Shown here in pieces: positions 5,381 through 12,423 of a stretch of DNA of 15,806 nt. Origin of the DNA: JAFDEI01 sp964196055 (GTDB taxonomy: Bacteria; Myxococcota_A; UBA9160; SMWR01); assembly GCA_964196055.1 (NCBI GenBank), contig CAXMSF010000404.1, positions 1 through 15,806 of the forward strand, read 5' to 3'. Position numbers and translations under genes: made by a program. The notes below the pieces were generated by a model. It searched no databases and was not told the origin of the DNA. It saw nothing but the letters and a program-made list of their open reading frames with translations. The first letter of the stretch is position 1, and each line of letters opens with the position of its first letter.

Positions 5381-5827
5381 TCAGTCCGCGCGCGAATCCA
5401 GCCGGTAGATGAAGCGGTCGGCGTCGAAGCCTTCGAGTTCGCCGGGCCGACCGACCAACACCGCCACCACCGGATAGACGCGCGTGCCGAAGCGCACGCG
5501 CAGACGCGGGTCGGCGCGAATGTGCTCGAGCCAGGTGCGCCCTTCGGCGGGGTCGAGGTAGAGCGCGCCATCGCGCACGATGTAGTTGAGCTCGACCGAG
5601 TAGGGGTCGTCGGGCCGGGTCTCGACGTCGACGAAGCGATCGCTCGCGAACGACCAGTCGTCGACCGGCTCCGTCACCACCTCACCCGAGAGCGCCCCAC
5701 CGGGAATCACCAGGAAGGGCCCACCGCAGGCGAGCAGCGCCGCAGCCAGCGCAGCCGGCAAGAGCGAGCGAAGGCCGCCCGCGATCGCGAGCAGCGGCAG
5801 TCCGGTCCGAAACGAAGTCACGAGCAC
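5381..5827 (-). CDS. Small predicted lipoprotein of unknown function
   Basis: A 148-residue protein starting at GTG 5827, with GGAGG (5838-5834) six bases upstream. The N-terminus has a basic residue, a hydrophobic Ala/Leu stretch and a lipobox LLAC-GG with Cys at about residue 34, so it should be a lipid-anchored envelope protein. The remainder reads GEVVTEPVDDWSFASD, VETRPDDPYSVELNYIVRDG, ALYLDPAEGRTWLEHI, DPRLRVRFGTRVYPVVAV. That is a pattern of strands around a DPRxRVR turn, reminiscent of split-barrel (PNPOx / flavin-reductase-like) proteins. The resemblance is by eye and no cofactor-binding residue can be assigned. It lies between two copies of repeat A, transcribed towards yceI. A C-terminal hairpin-like GCGCGCG / CGCGCGC pair overlaps the stop but lacks a T tract. 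Confidence 0.75.
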   Translation of the reverse strand: MLVTSFRTGLPLLAIAGGLRSLLPAALAAALLACGGPFLVIPGGALSGEVVTEPVDDWSFASDRFVDVETRPDDPYSVELNYIVRDGALYLDPAEGRTWLEHIRADPRLRVRFGTRVYPVVAVLVGRPGELEGFDADRFIYRLDSRAD

Positions 5828-5886
5828 GAAGAACCTCCGATTTCAGGCCGCGGGAATTCGAAGCATCGTGGAAGGCCGCCCCGATC

Positions 5887-5900
5887 CCGATGGATCGCAA
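5887..5900 (+). repeat. 14-bp direct repeat b, right copy
   Basis: CCGATGGATCGCAA, identical to 5276-5289. Its last three bases overlap the start of repeat A copy 2. Confidence 0.6.
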
Positions 5901-5991
5901 CGGGTAGGACAAAACTGCGGGTAATTCACGTCCGATGACGTTCGAAGGGTCGAGTTCCCATGGGGTCAGTGGCTAACTGGACCATCGGCGG
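5898..5991 (+). repeat. Direct repeat A, copy 2
   Basis: A 94-bp copy, about 89% identical to 5181-5275. It ends in GGCGG exactly where the transposase-like reading frame begins, and an in-frame TAA (5974-5976) inside it shows that the repeat does not encode the missing N-terminal part of that transposase. Confidence 0.8.
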
Positions 5992-6225
5992 AAGCACTCG
6001 TGGCTCTACCTGCACTCCCTGGAGAGCATCGAGTCTCTCCGTCGCCTCGTGGACTTCTATGTGCGTCAACACAACGGGGTGATGTCCCATGCGGCCTTCG
6101 AAGGGCAGACTCCGGACGAGATGTACTTCGGCGGGCGACGCACACTTCCTGCATCAGCGAAAGGCGAGTACATTTTCGGAGACATTCTTTCCACTCCGAG
6201 CGCCCGAAGCTCGACTAGACTCTGA
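5992..6225 (+). pseudogene. C-terminal remnant of a DDE (integrase-core) transposase
   Basis: The frame reads KHSWLYLHSLESIESLRRLV, DFYVRQHNGVMSHAAF and then EGQTPDEMYFGGRR. This is the characteristic C-terminal block of integrase-core transposases (SLKHxWLxLHxLDS...FYVxxHNxxxPHxAFxGQTPDEMYFG). Recognisable homology covers about 5992-6141. The following residues to the TGA at 6223-6225 no longer resemble the family. The catalytic D, D and E, the helix-turn-helix and any start codon are missing. Upstream the frame is cut by TAA at 5974 within repeat A. It is a truncated fossil, not an active gene. The next gene starts five bases after its stop. Confidence 0.8.
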
Positions 6226-6229
6226 GCGC

Positions 6230-8050
6230 ATGCCTCCCAATCGATCCCGATCTCTGTCTCCGCCTCCGCCTCGCGATGCATTCCTGTTCGAGGTCTCCTG
6301 GGAAGTTTGCAACCAGGTCGGCGGTATCTATCAGGTGCTGCGTTCGAAGGCGCGGTCGATGTGCGAGCGCTGGGGCGACAACTACGTCCTGCTGGGCCCG
6401 CGCGTACCGGAGATGCTCGAGGTGGAGCTCGATCCGGCGCCCGCGAACGACTGGCTCGCGGACGTGATCAAGGAGATGGAGAGCCAGGGTCATACGGTGA
6501 CGCATGGACACTGGCTGGTCGCCGGCCGCCCGCGCACCATTCTGATCGATCACCGGCTTCCGGCTGAGCGTGTCGAGATGCTGCGACATCGCTCGCTTCG
6601 CGACTACGGCATCCCGCCCGCCCGCGGCAACGAACTGGTGGACAGTGTGCTCGGCTTCGGCGAGGGCGTGCGCCGCTTCCTCGAGCTGGCTGGGCGCCAG
6701 GCTCCCGAGCTTCGCCTGCTGGCGCACTTTCACGAGTGGCTGAGCAGCGCGGGGCTGGCGCCGCTGCGGCGCGAGCAGCCCGACGTGGCGACGGTCTTCA
6801 CCACCCATGCGACGTCGGTGGGACGCTACGAGGCCTCCGCCGGCGAACCCCTCTACGAGCTGCTCGGCGACCTGGACGGCGAACGCGAAGCGGCACGCTT
6901 CGGCATCGACACCCAACACGAAATCGAACGCCTCAGCGCCCACAGCGCCCACGTGCTCACCACCGTCTCGTCGATCACCGGCGAGGAGTGCAAACAGCTG
7001 CTCGGACGCGCGCCCGACCTCGTGACACCCAACGGGCTCGACCTGGAGCGCTTCGACCTCGGCCAGGATTTCCATACATTCCACGGCCAGTACAAGGAGC
7101 ACATCCATCGCTTCGTGATGGGCCACTTCTTTCCCAGCTACTCCTTCGACCTCGACCAGACGCTCTACTTCTTCAACTCCGGGCGCTTCGAGCAGCGCAA
7201 CAAGGGCTTCGACCTCACACTCGAGGTGGCGGCCCGACTGAATGCCGAGCTGCGTGCTGAGCGCTCCGACCTGACCGTCGTGCTCTTCCTCATCACCTCA
7301 CGCAGCTTCACGTCGCTGGAATCGAGCGTGCTGCATTCGCGCGGCATGCTCGACGATCTCGACGAGGCGGCCCAGAGGATCGGCAACGAAGTGGCCCAGC
7401 GCCTCTTCCGCCGGAGCGCCGCGGGCGAATCGCCTCGACTCGACTCGCTGGTGGACGACTACTGGCGGCTTCGCCACCGTCGGATCCAGCACGCCTTCAC
7501 ACGCACGGGCAACCCGCTGCTCTGCACACACGTCCTCGAGGAGCCCGAACAGGATCCGATCCTCGGCCACCTGCGTCACCTCGGACTCGAGAACAGCGAG
7601 GCGGACCGCGTGAAGGTGGTCTACCACCCGGAATTCATCAGTTCCGTCTCCCCGGTCTGGGGCATGGATTACGAGCATTTCGTCCGCGGCTGCCACCTTG
7701 GAGTCTTCCCGAGCTGCTACGAGCCTTGGGGCTACACGCCGCTCGAGTGCCTGGCCATGGGTGTCCCCGCCATCACCAGTGACCTCGCCGGCTTCGGCCG
7801 CTACGCCATCGAGGCGTTTTCCGACCACGACGAATGGGGCCTCGGAGTCCTCCCACGGCGAAACGTGAGCTATCAGAACGCCGCGACAGACCTCACCGAG
7901 CGACTGCTGGCATTCTGCAAACTCGACCAGGCCGGCCGCAGCACGCTGCGCGGACGCGTGGAAGCTCACTCCCACGCCTTCGACTGGTCGCGCCTCGCCG
8001 CCGTTTATCACGACGCCCACGACCGCGCGCTGGCAGCGGTCGAACGCTGA
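6230..8050 (+). CDS. Eukaryote-type (GT3) glycogen synthase
   Basis: A 606-residue protein of the GT3 glycogen synthase family, which elongates alpha-1,4-glucan, usually from UDP-glucose, by a retaining mechanism. Seen: FEVSWEVCNQVGGIYQVLRS (20-39), the N-terminal nucleotide-binding loop; LLAHFHEWLSSAGL; TTHATSVGR (T192, H193); LVTPNGLDL; NSGRFEQRNKGFD (from N316); and CYEPWGYTPLECLAMGVPAI with the E-x7-E pair E498/E506, equivalent to E510/E518 of human GYS1. The loop has Gln29 where animal and yeast enzymes have Lys (NKVGGIY). It is shorter than animal enzymes and lacks their phosphorylated tails. The ATG at 6230 is preferred because homology begins near residue 17. The frame is open further upstream, but through the transposase scar. 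No strong ribosome site is visible. It is the first gene of the glycogen cluster. Confidence 0.93.
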   Translation: MPPNRSRSLSPPPPRDAFLFEVSWEVCNQVGGIYQVLRSKARSMCERWGDNYVLLGPRVPEMLEVELDPAPANDWLADVIKEMESQGHTVTHGHWLVAGRPRTILIDHRLPAERVEMLRHRSLRDYGIPPARGNELVDSVLGFGEGVRRFLELAGRQAPELRLLAHFHEWLSSAGLAPLRREQPDVATVFTTHATSVGRYEASAGEPLYELLGDLDGEREAARFGIDTQHEIERLSAHSAHVLTTVSSITGEECKQLLGRAPDLVTPNGLDLERFDLGQDFHTFHGQYKEHIHRFVMGHFFPSYSFDLDQTLYFFNSGRFEQRNKGFDLTLEVAARLNAELRAERSDLTVVLFLITSRSFTSLESSVLHSRGMLDDLDEAAQRIGNEVAQRLFRRSAAGESPRLDSLVDDYWRLRHRRIQHAFTRTGNPLLCTHVLEEPEQDPILGHLRHLGLENSEADRVKVVYHPEFISSVSPVWGMDYEHFVRGCHLGVFPSCYEPWGYTPLECLAMGVPAITSDLAGFGRYAIEAFSDHDEWGLGVLPRRNVSYQNAATDLTERLLAFCKLDQAGRSTLRGRVEAHSHAFDWSRLAAVYHDAHDRALAAVER

Positions 8051-8080
8051 GGACGACCGACGAACAGCCGATCCTGCTTT

Positions 8081-8088
8081 GGTACAAT
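8081..8088 (+). promoter_or_regulatory. Possible extended -10 promoter element ahead of glgX
   Basis: TTTGGTACAAT contains a TGn-TACAAT extended -10 (TACAAT at 8083-8088, five of six consensus bases) in the 94-bp gap between glycogen synthase and glgX. No -35 stands at the usual distance. It could give glgX, glgB and malQ a second transcription start. Confidence 0.3.
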
Positions 8089-8144
8089 CCGGCCGTGAGC
8101 AGGCATCCGGCCCCGGCCATGATCGAGGAGTACCCCGCCCGCTG

Positions 8145-10241
8145 ATGCGCGTCTGGCCCGGAAGACCCCACCCGTTGGGCGCGCAATGGGACGGGCGCGG
8201 AACGAACTTCGCGCTGTTCTCCGAACACGCCAGCGCGGTCGATCTGTGCCTCTTCGACCCCGTCGCGCCTGCGACCGAGCTCGATCGGATACGCCTGGAG
8301 CAGCGCACCGATCTGATCTGGCACTGCTATCTGCCGGAGGTGCATCCGGGAGCGGTCTACGGCTACCGCGTCGATGGCGAGTGGGCGCCGAAACGCGGCC
8401 TTCGCTTCGACCCGGACAAGTTGTTGGTAGACCCCTACGCACGTGCACTTCAGGGCCCGCTCGTCTGGAACGATGCGTTGTACAGTCGCGGCCGCGCGCT
8501 CGCGAGCCGCCGCGACAGCGCCCGCTACGTCCCGAAATCGATCGTCATCAACGAGGCCTTTCCCTGGAGCGACGACCGCAGGCCTCGAACGCCCTGGAAT
8601 CGGACCGTCATCTACGAATGCCACGTGAAGGGCATGACGATGCGTCACCCGGAAATCCCCGAGGAATTGCGCGGCCGCTATCTCGGTCTCGCGTCGGAAC
8701 CGATCCTCGACCACCTCAACCAGCTCGGCGTCACCGCGGTCGAGCTGATGCCGGTTCACCACTCGGTGACCGAGTCCTTCCTGGCCAAACGCGGTCTCAC
8801 GAACTACTGGGGATACAACACCCTCGGTTTCTTCGCGCCCGACGCGCGCTTCGCCTCTGCGGATTCCGGCGAGCAGGTGAATGAGTTCAAGGCGATGGTG
8901 AGAGCGCTGCACGGCGCCGGCATCGAGGTGATCCTCGACGTCGTCTACAACCACAGCGCCGAGGGCGGCCATGACGGCCCCACCCTTTCGCTGCGCGGTA
9001 TCGACAATTCTTCCTATTACCGGCTCGACCCGAACGATCCGAGCCGCTACCTGGACTCGACCGGCTGCGGCAACACCCTGAACATGGGACATCACCGTGC
9101 CCATCAGATGATGATGGACAGCCTGCGCTACTGGGTCGGCGAAATGCACGTCGACGGCTTCCGCTTCGACCTGGCCCCCGCGCTCGCGCGCGACCTCGCC
9201 GAGACCGGCCATTTCGAGCATTTTTTCTCGATGCTGCAGCAGGACCCGCTGCTCGCCGAAGTGAAACTCATTGCGGAACCCTGGGATATCGGCCCGGGCG
9301 GCTACCGCGCGGGCGGCTTCCCGAGCGGCTGGGGCGAGTGGAACGGCCGCTACCGCGATACCACGCGACGCTTCTGGCGAGGCGACGCCGGCCGCACCGC
9401 CAGTCTCGCCTCCCGAATCACCGGAAGCTCCGACATCTTCGAGGGTCGCGGCCGGGCACCGTTCGCGAGCGTCAACTTCGTCACCTGCCACGACGGCTTC
9501 ACCTTGCGCGACCTCGTCAGCTACGAGAAGAAGCACAACGAAGCCAACGGCGAAGCGAACCACGATGGCTCGGACGCCGACTGGAGCCGGAACTGGGGGC
9601 ACGAAGGCCCCAGTAGCTCGGAGAAGATCGAACGCCGCCGAGCGCGAATGCAACGCAACTTCCTAGCCACGCTGGCCTTTTCGCAGGGTGTCCCGATGAT
9701 CTCGCATGGCGACGAGCTGGGTCGAAGCCAGAGCGGAAACAACAACGCCTATTGCCTGGATGGTCCGGAGTCTTGGGTCGACTGGGAACTCGACGCGAGG
9801 CGCAGCGAGCTGCTCGATTTCACGCGCCGGGTCTTCGAGCTGCGTCACAACAGCCCGGTGCTGCGACGTCGCAGCTTCTTCACCGGTCGACCGAAGCGCA
9901 GCAGCGCCGCCCCGGACATTACCTGGCTGCGAGGCGACGGAAACGAGTTCGAAGCGGCGGACTGGCATGATCCCGACCGACGCCACTTCGGCCTCCTGCT
10001 CGACGGAGCAGCGACCGACGATGTCGACGAACGGGGTCGGCGCGAGCTGGGCGACTCGCTACTCCTGATCATGAATGGCTCCGACCGACCCTGCTCGTTC
10101 CAACTACCCGTGCCTCCGAGTCGTGGACACTGGGTGGTGTCCGTCCACACGGCGCTCAGCAAGCTCGGCCGGGTGCGACGCGACGCGCTTGCCCTCCCCG
10201 CCCACACGCTGATCCTGTTGCGCTGCGAAAGCGCGCCATGA
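8145..10241 (+). CDS. glgX: Glycogen debranching enzyme / isoamylase-type GlgX
   Basis: A 698-residue GH13 (subfamily 11) enzyme that hydrolyses alpha-1,6 branches of glycogen or limit dextrin in the cytoplasm. The N-terminal CBM48-like domain starts with PLGAQWDGRGTNFALFSEHA (10-29). Barrel motifs: DVVYNH (265-270), DGFRFDLAPALAR with nucleophile D342, LIAEPWDIGPGGY with acid/base E378, and FVTCHDGFTL with H449/D450, followed by the GlgX-typical SYEKKHNEANGEANHDG segment. Length fits the family. The ATG at 8145 matches the conserved N-terminus (MRVWPGRPHPLGA). GAGGAG at 8125-8130 is 14 bases away, longer than usual, so translation initiation may be modest. The 3' end overlaps glgB by 4 bp (ATGA). 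Confidence 0.96.
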   Translation: MRVWPGRPHPLGAQWDGRGTNFALFSEHASAVDLCLFDPVAPATELDRIRLEQRTDLIWHCYLPEVHPGAVYGYRVDGEWAPKRGLRFDPDKLLVDPYARALQGPLVWNDALYSRGRALASRRDSARYVPKSIVINEAFPWSDDRRPRTPWNRTVIYECHVKGMTMRHPEIPEELRGRYLGLASEPILDHLNQLGVTAVELMPVHHSVTESFLAKRGLTNYWGYNTLGFFAPDARFASADSGEQVNEFKAMVRALHGAGIEVILDVVYNHSAEGGHDGPTLSLRGIDNSSYYRLDPNDPSRYLDSTGCGNTLNMGHHRAHQMMMDSLRYWVGEMHVDGFRFDLAPALARDLAETGHFEHFFSMLQQDPLLAEVKLIAEPWDIGPGGYRAGGFPSGWGEWNGRYRDTTRRFWRGDAGRTASLASRITGSSDIFEGRGRAPFASVNFVTCHDGFTLRDLVSYEKKHNEANGEANHDGSDADWSRNWGHEGPSSSEKIERRRARMQRNFLATLAFSQGVPMISHGDELGRSQSGNNNAYCLDGPESWVDWELDARRSELLDFTRRVFELRHNSPVLRRRSFFTGRPKRSSAAPDITWLRGDGNEFEAADWHDPDRRHFGLLLDGAATDDVDERGRRELGDSLLLIMNGSDRPCSFQLPVPPSRGHWVVSVHTALSKLGRVRRDALALPAHTLILLRCESAP

Positions 10242-12421
10242 CGCGGTCGAAGCTCGCCGAAGCGCTCGCAGCCACCGCGCTCGCAACCCCCCAGGACCTG
10301 CTGGGTGCGCACGCAGAGAAACGTCGCGGCAAAGGGGGTGTGTGCGTCACGTCATGGCATCCGGAAGCGGTCGCCACGCAGCTGTTGCTTCCCGATGGCG
10401 GCGACCACACGATGCGACGAATTCGGGCCGGACTGTTCGAAGTCTGGCTTCCGGGCGCAGACCTTCCGCTGCGCTATCGCGTGCGACATCACTTCGAATC
10501 GGGAACGCACTGGGAGCGCGACGATCCCTACCGCTTCCCTTCGACGCTCGGCGAAGTCGACCTCCACCTCTTCGCGGAGGGCACCCACCGCAAGCTCTGG
10601 AGCGTGCTCGGCGCAAACCCGCGCTGCATCGACGGAGTCGATGGTGTCGCATTCGCGGTGTGGGCACCGCACGCCGCGCGCGTGAGCGTGGTGGGTGACT
10701 TCTGTCACTGGGACGGGCGCGTGCTGCCGATGTGCAAGCGGGGCGGGCCAGGTGTCTTCGAACTCTTCGTTCCGGGGGTCGAGCCGGGTGCGCACTACAA
10801 GTTCGAGATCCTGACCACCGACGGGGGAATCCGGCTGAAGACCGACCCTCTCGCTCGCCGCATGGAGCTTCCGCCCGGCTCGGCGTCGCTCGTCGAATCC
10901 TCCGACTACGTCTGGAGCGACGACACCTGGATGGAGGCGCGCCGGCGAAGCGACCCGCGGCGCTTGCCCCTCGCAATCTACGAAGTCCACCTCGGCTCGT
11001 GGATGCGCGTGCCCGAAGACGGCAATCGCCCGCTCTCCTATCGCGAGAGCGCACCGCGGCTCGCGGCGCACGCTCTACAGCTGGGCATGACCCACATCGA
11101 GCTGATGCCGGTGACGGAGTATCCCTTCGATGATTCGTGGGGCTATCAGGTGAGCGGCTACTTCGCACCGACCGTGCGTTACGGACCGCCCGACGACCTG
11201 CGTCATTTCGTCGACCACTGCCACGCACAAGGCCTCGGCGTGATCCTCGACTGGGTTCCGGCCCACTTCCCGCGCGACGACTTCGCGCTTCGGCGCTTCG
11301 ACGGCCCGACCCTCTACGAGTACGCCGATCCACGTCTCGGCGAGCACCCGGACTGGGGCACGTTGGTCTTCGACTATGGCCGCAACGAAGTGCGCAACTT
11401 CCTGATGGCGAGTGCGCTCTACTGGCTCGAGGAGTTCCACTTCGACGGGCTGCGCGTCGATGCCGTCGCGTCGATGCTCTATCGCGACTACAGCCGGAAG
11501 CAGGACGAGTGGTCCCCGAACGTGTACGGCGGCAACGAGAACCTCGAGGCCGCCAGCTTCCTGCGCGGGCTGAACGACGTGCTCGCCGAAGAGCATCCGG
11601 GCTGTTTCAGCGTGGCGGAGGAGTCGACATCGTGGCCCGGCGTAACAAGCCCGACGAGCGAAGGCGGGCTCGGCTTCACCTTCAAGTGGAACATGGGCTG
11701 GATGAACGACACGCTCGAGTACTTCGCACGCGACAGTGCCCACCGGCGCTATCACCACGACGAACTCACTTTCGCGGCGGTGTATGAGCACAGCGAGCGC
11801 TTCATCATGCCGCTCTCCCACGATGAAATCGTCCATGGCAAGGGCTCGCTGCTCGAGAGGATGCCGGGCGACCGCTGGCAAAAGCTCGCCAACCTGCGTC
11901 TGCTGCTCGCCTATCAATGGATGCGGCCGGGCGGAAAGCTGATCTTCATGGGCACCGAACTCGCGCCGCATCGAGAATGGACGCACCGCGAGAGCCTCGA
12001 CTGGCACCTCGCCGAAGACCCGGACCGCCGGGGACTGCAGACGCTGCTCGGCGACCTCGGGCGGCTCTATCGCGAGCACCCGTGCCTCTGGCAGAACGAT
12101 CGCGAAGCCGCGAGCTTCGCGTGGGTCGACTGCAGCGATCGCGCCCAGTCCGTCGTTTCGTTCCTGCGCAGCGACGACTCCGAGACGCTGCTCGTGACTC
12201 TCAACGCCACACCCGTTCCGCGCGACGACTACCGTGTCGGAGTACCGACGCCGGGCCCATGGCGACTTCGCCTCTCGACCGATGCCACGACTTACGGCGG
12301 CAGCGGCTACACGATGGACGAGGTGTTCTGGTCGGAGGCGACGCCCTATCACGGGCAGTCTCACTCCATCGCGCTCCCACTGCCGCCTCTCGCGGGACTG
12401 GTGCTGAGCCTCGGAGACTGA
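10238..12421 (+). CDS. glgB: 1,4-alpha-glucan branching enzyme
   Basis: A 727-residue GH13 branching enzyme with the long two-module N-terminus: a first carbohydrate-binding-like domain (about residues 10-105) and a CBM48 (about 125-215, GVAFAVWAPHAARVSVVGDF). It cuts alpha-1,4 chains and re-attaches them as alpha-1,6 branches. Catalytic motifs: DWVPAHFPRD from D338, DGLRVDAVASMLYRDYSR with nucleophile D408, SVAEESTSWPGV with acid/base E461, and LSHDEIVHGKGS with H528/D529. These are classic GlgB signatures that separate it from GlgX. The C-terminal beta domain is intact (GPWRLRLSTDATTYGGSG near 675-690). The start overlaps the glgX stop in an ATGA, which indicates coupled translation. The stop lies two bases before the TTG of malQ. 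Confidence 0.97.
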   Translation: MTRSKLAEALAATALATPQDLLGAHAEKRRGKGGVCVTSWHPEAVATQLLLPDGGDHTMRRIRAGLFEVWLPGADLPLRYRVRHHFESGTHWERDDPYRFPSTLGEVDLHLFAEGTHRKLWSVLGANPRCIDGVDGVAFAVWAPHAARVSVVGDFCHWDGRVLPMCKRGGPGVFELFVPGVEPGAHYKFEILTTDGGIRLKTDPLARRMELPPGSASLVESSDYVWSDDTWMEARRRSDPRRLPLAIYEVHLGSWMRVPEDGNRPLSYRESAPRLAAHALQLGMTHIELMPVTEYPFDDSWGYQVSGYFAPTVRYGPPDDLRHFVDHCHAQGLGVILDWVPAHFPRDDFALRRFDGPTLYEYADPRLGEHPDWGTLVFDYGRNEVRNFLMASALYWLEEFHFDGLRVDAVASMLYRDYSRKQDEWSPNVYGGNENLEAASFLRGLNDVLAEEHPGCFSVAEESTSWPGVTSPTSEGGLGFTFKWNMGWMNDTLEYFARDSAHRRYHHDELTFAAVYEHSERFIMPLSHDEIVHGKGSLLERMPGDRWQKLANLRLLLAYQWMRPGGKLIFMGTELAPHREWTHRESLDWHLAEDPDRRGLQTLLGDLGRLYREHPCLWQNDREAASFAWVDCSDRAQSVVSFLRSDDSETLLVTLNATPVPRDDYRVGVPTPGPWRLRLSTDATTYGGSGYTMDEVFWSEATPYHGQSHSIALPLPPLAGLVLSLGD

Positions 12422-12423
12422 CG

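Larger units (their letters stand above)
5828..6229. other. 402-nt spacer: repeat copy A2 and transposase scar upstream of the glycogen operon
   Basis: Contains the lipoprotein ribosome site, repeat b right copy, repeat A copy 2 and the C-terminal transposase remnant, then about 85 nt of unassigned sequence before the glycogen synthase ATG. No clear -35/-10 pair or strong ribosome site was found before that ATG. The insertion scar may have replaced or supplied the upstream control region. Confidence 0.55.

Noticed and set aside
5364..5393. GC hairpin around the lipoprotein stop codon as a terminator
   Set aside because: The stem is an alternating GCGCGC run, common in this DNA, and there is no T tract.
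7893..9653. 586-codon minus-strand frame antisense to glycogen synthase and glgX
   Set aside because: The + strand has full catalytic motifs of both enzymes. This frame reads as a typical GC-driven shadow.
11917..12423. In-frame upstream extension of malQ inside glgB
   Set aside because: It is Arg-rich shadow sequence. The TTG at 12424 has a good ribosome site and homology begins there.
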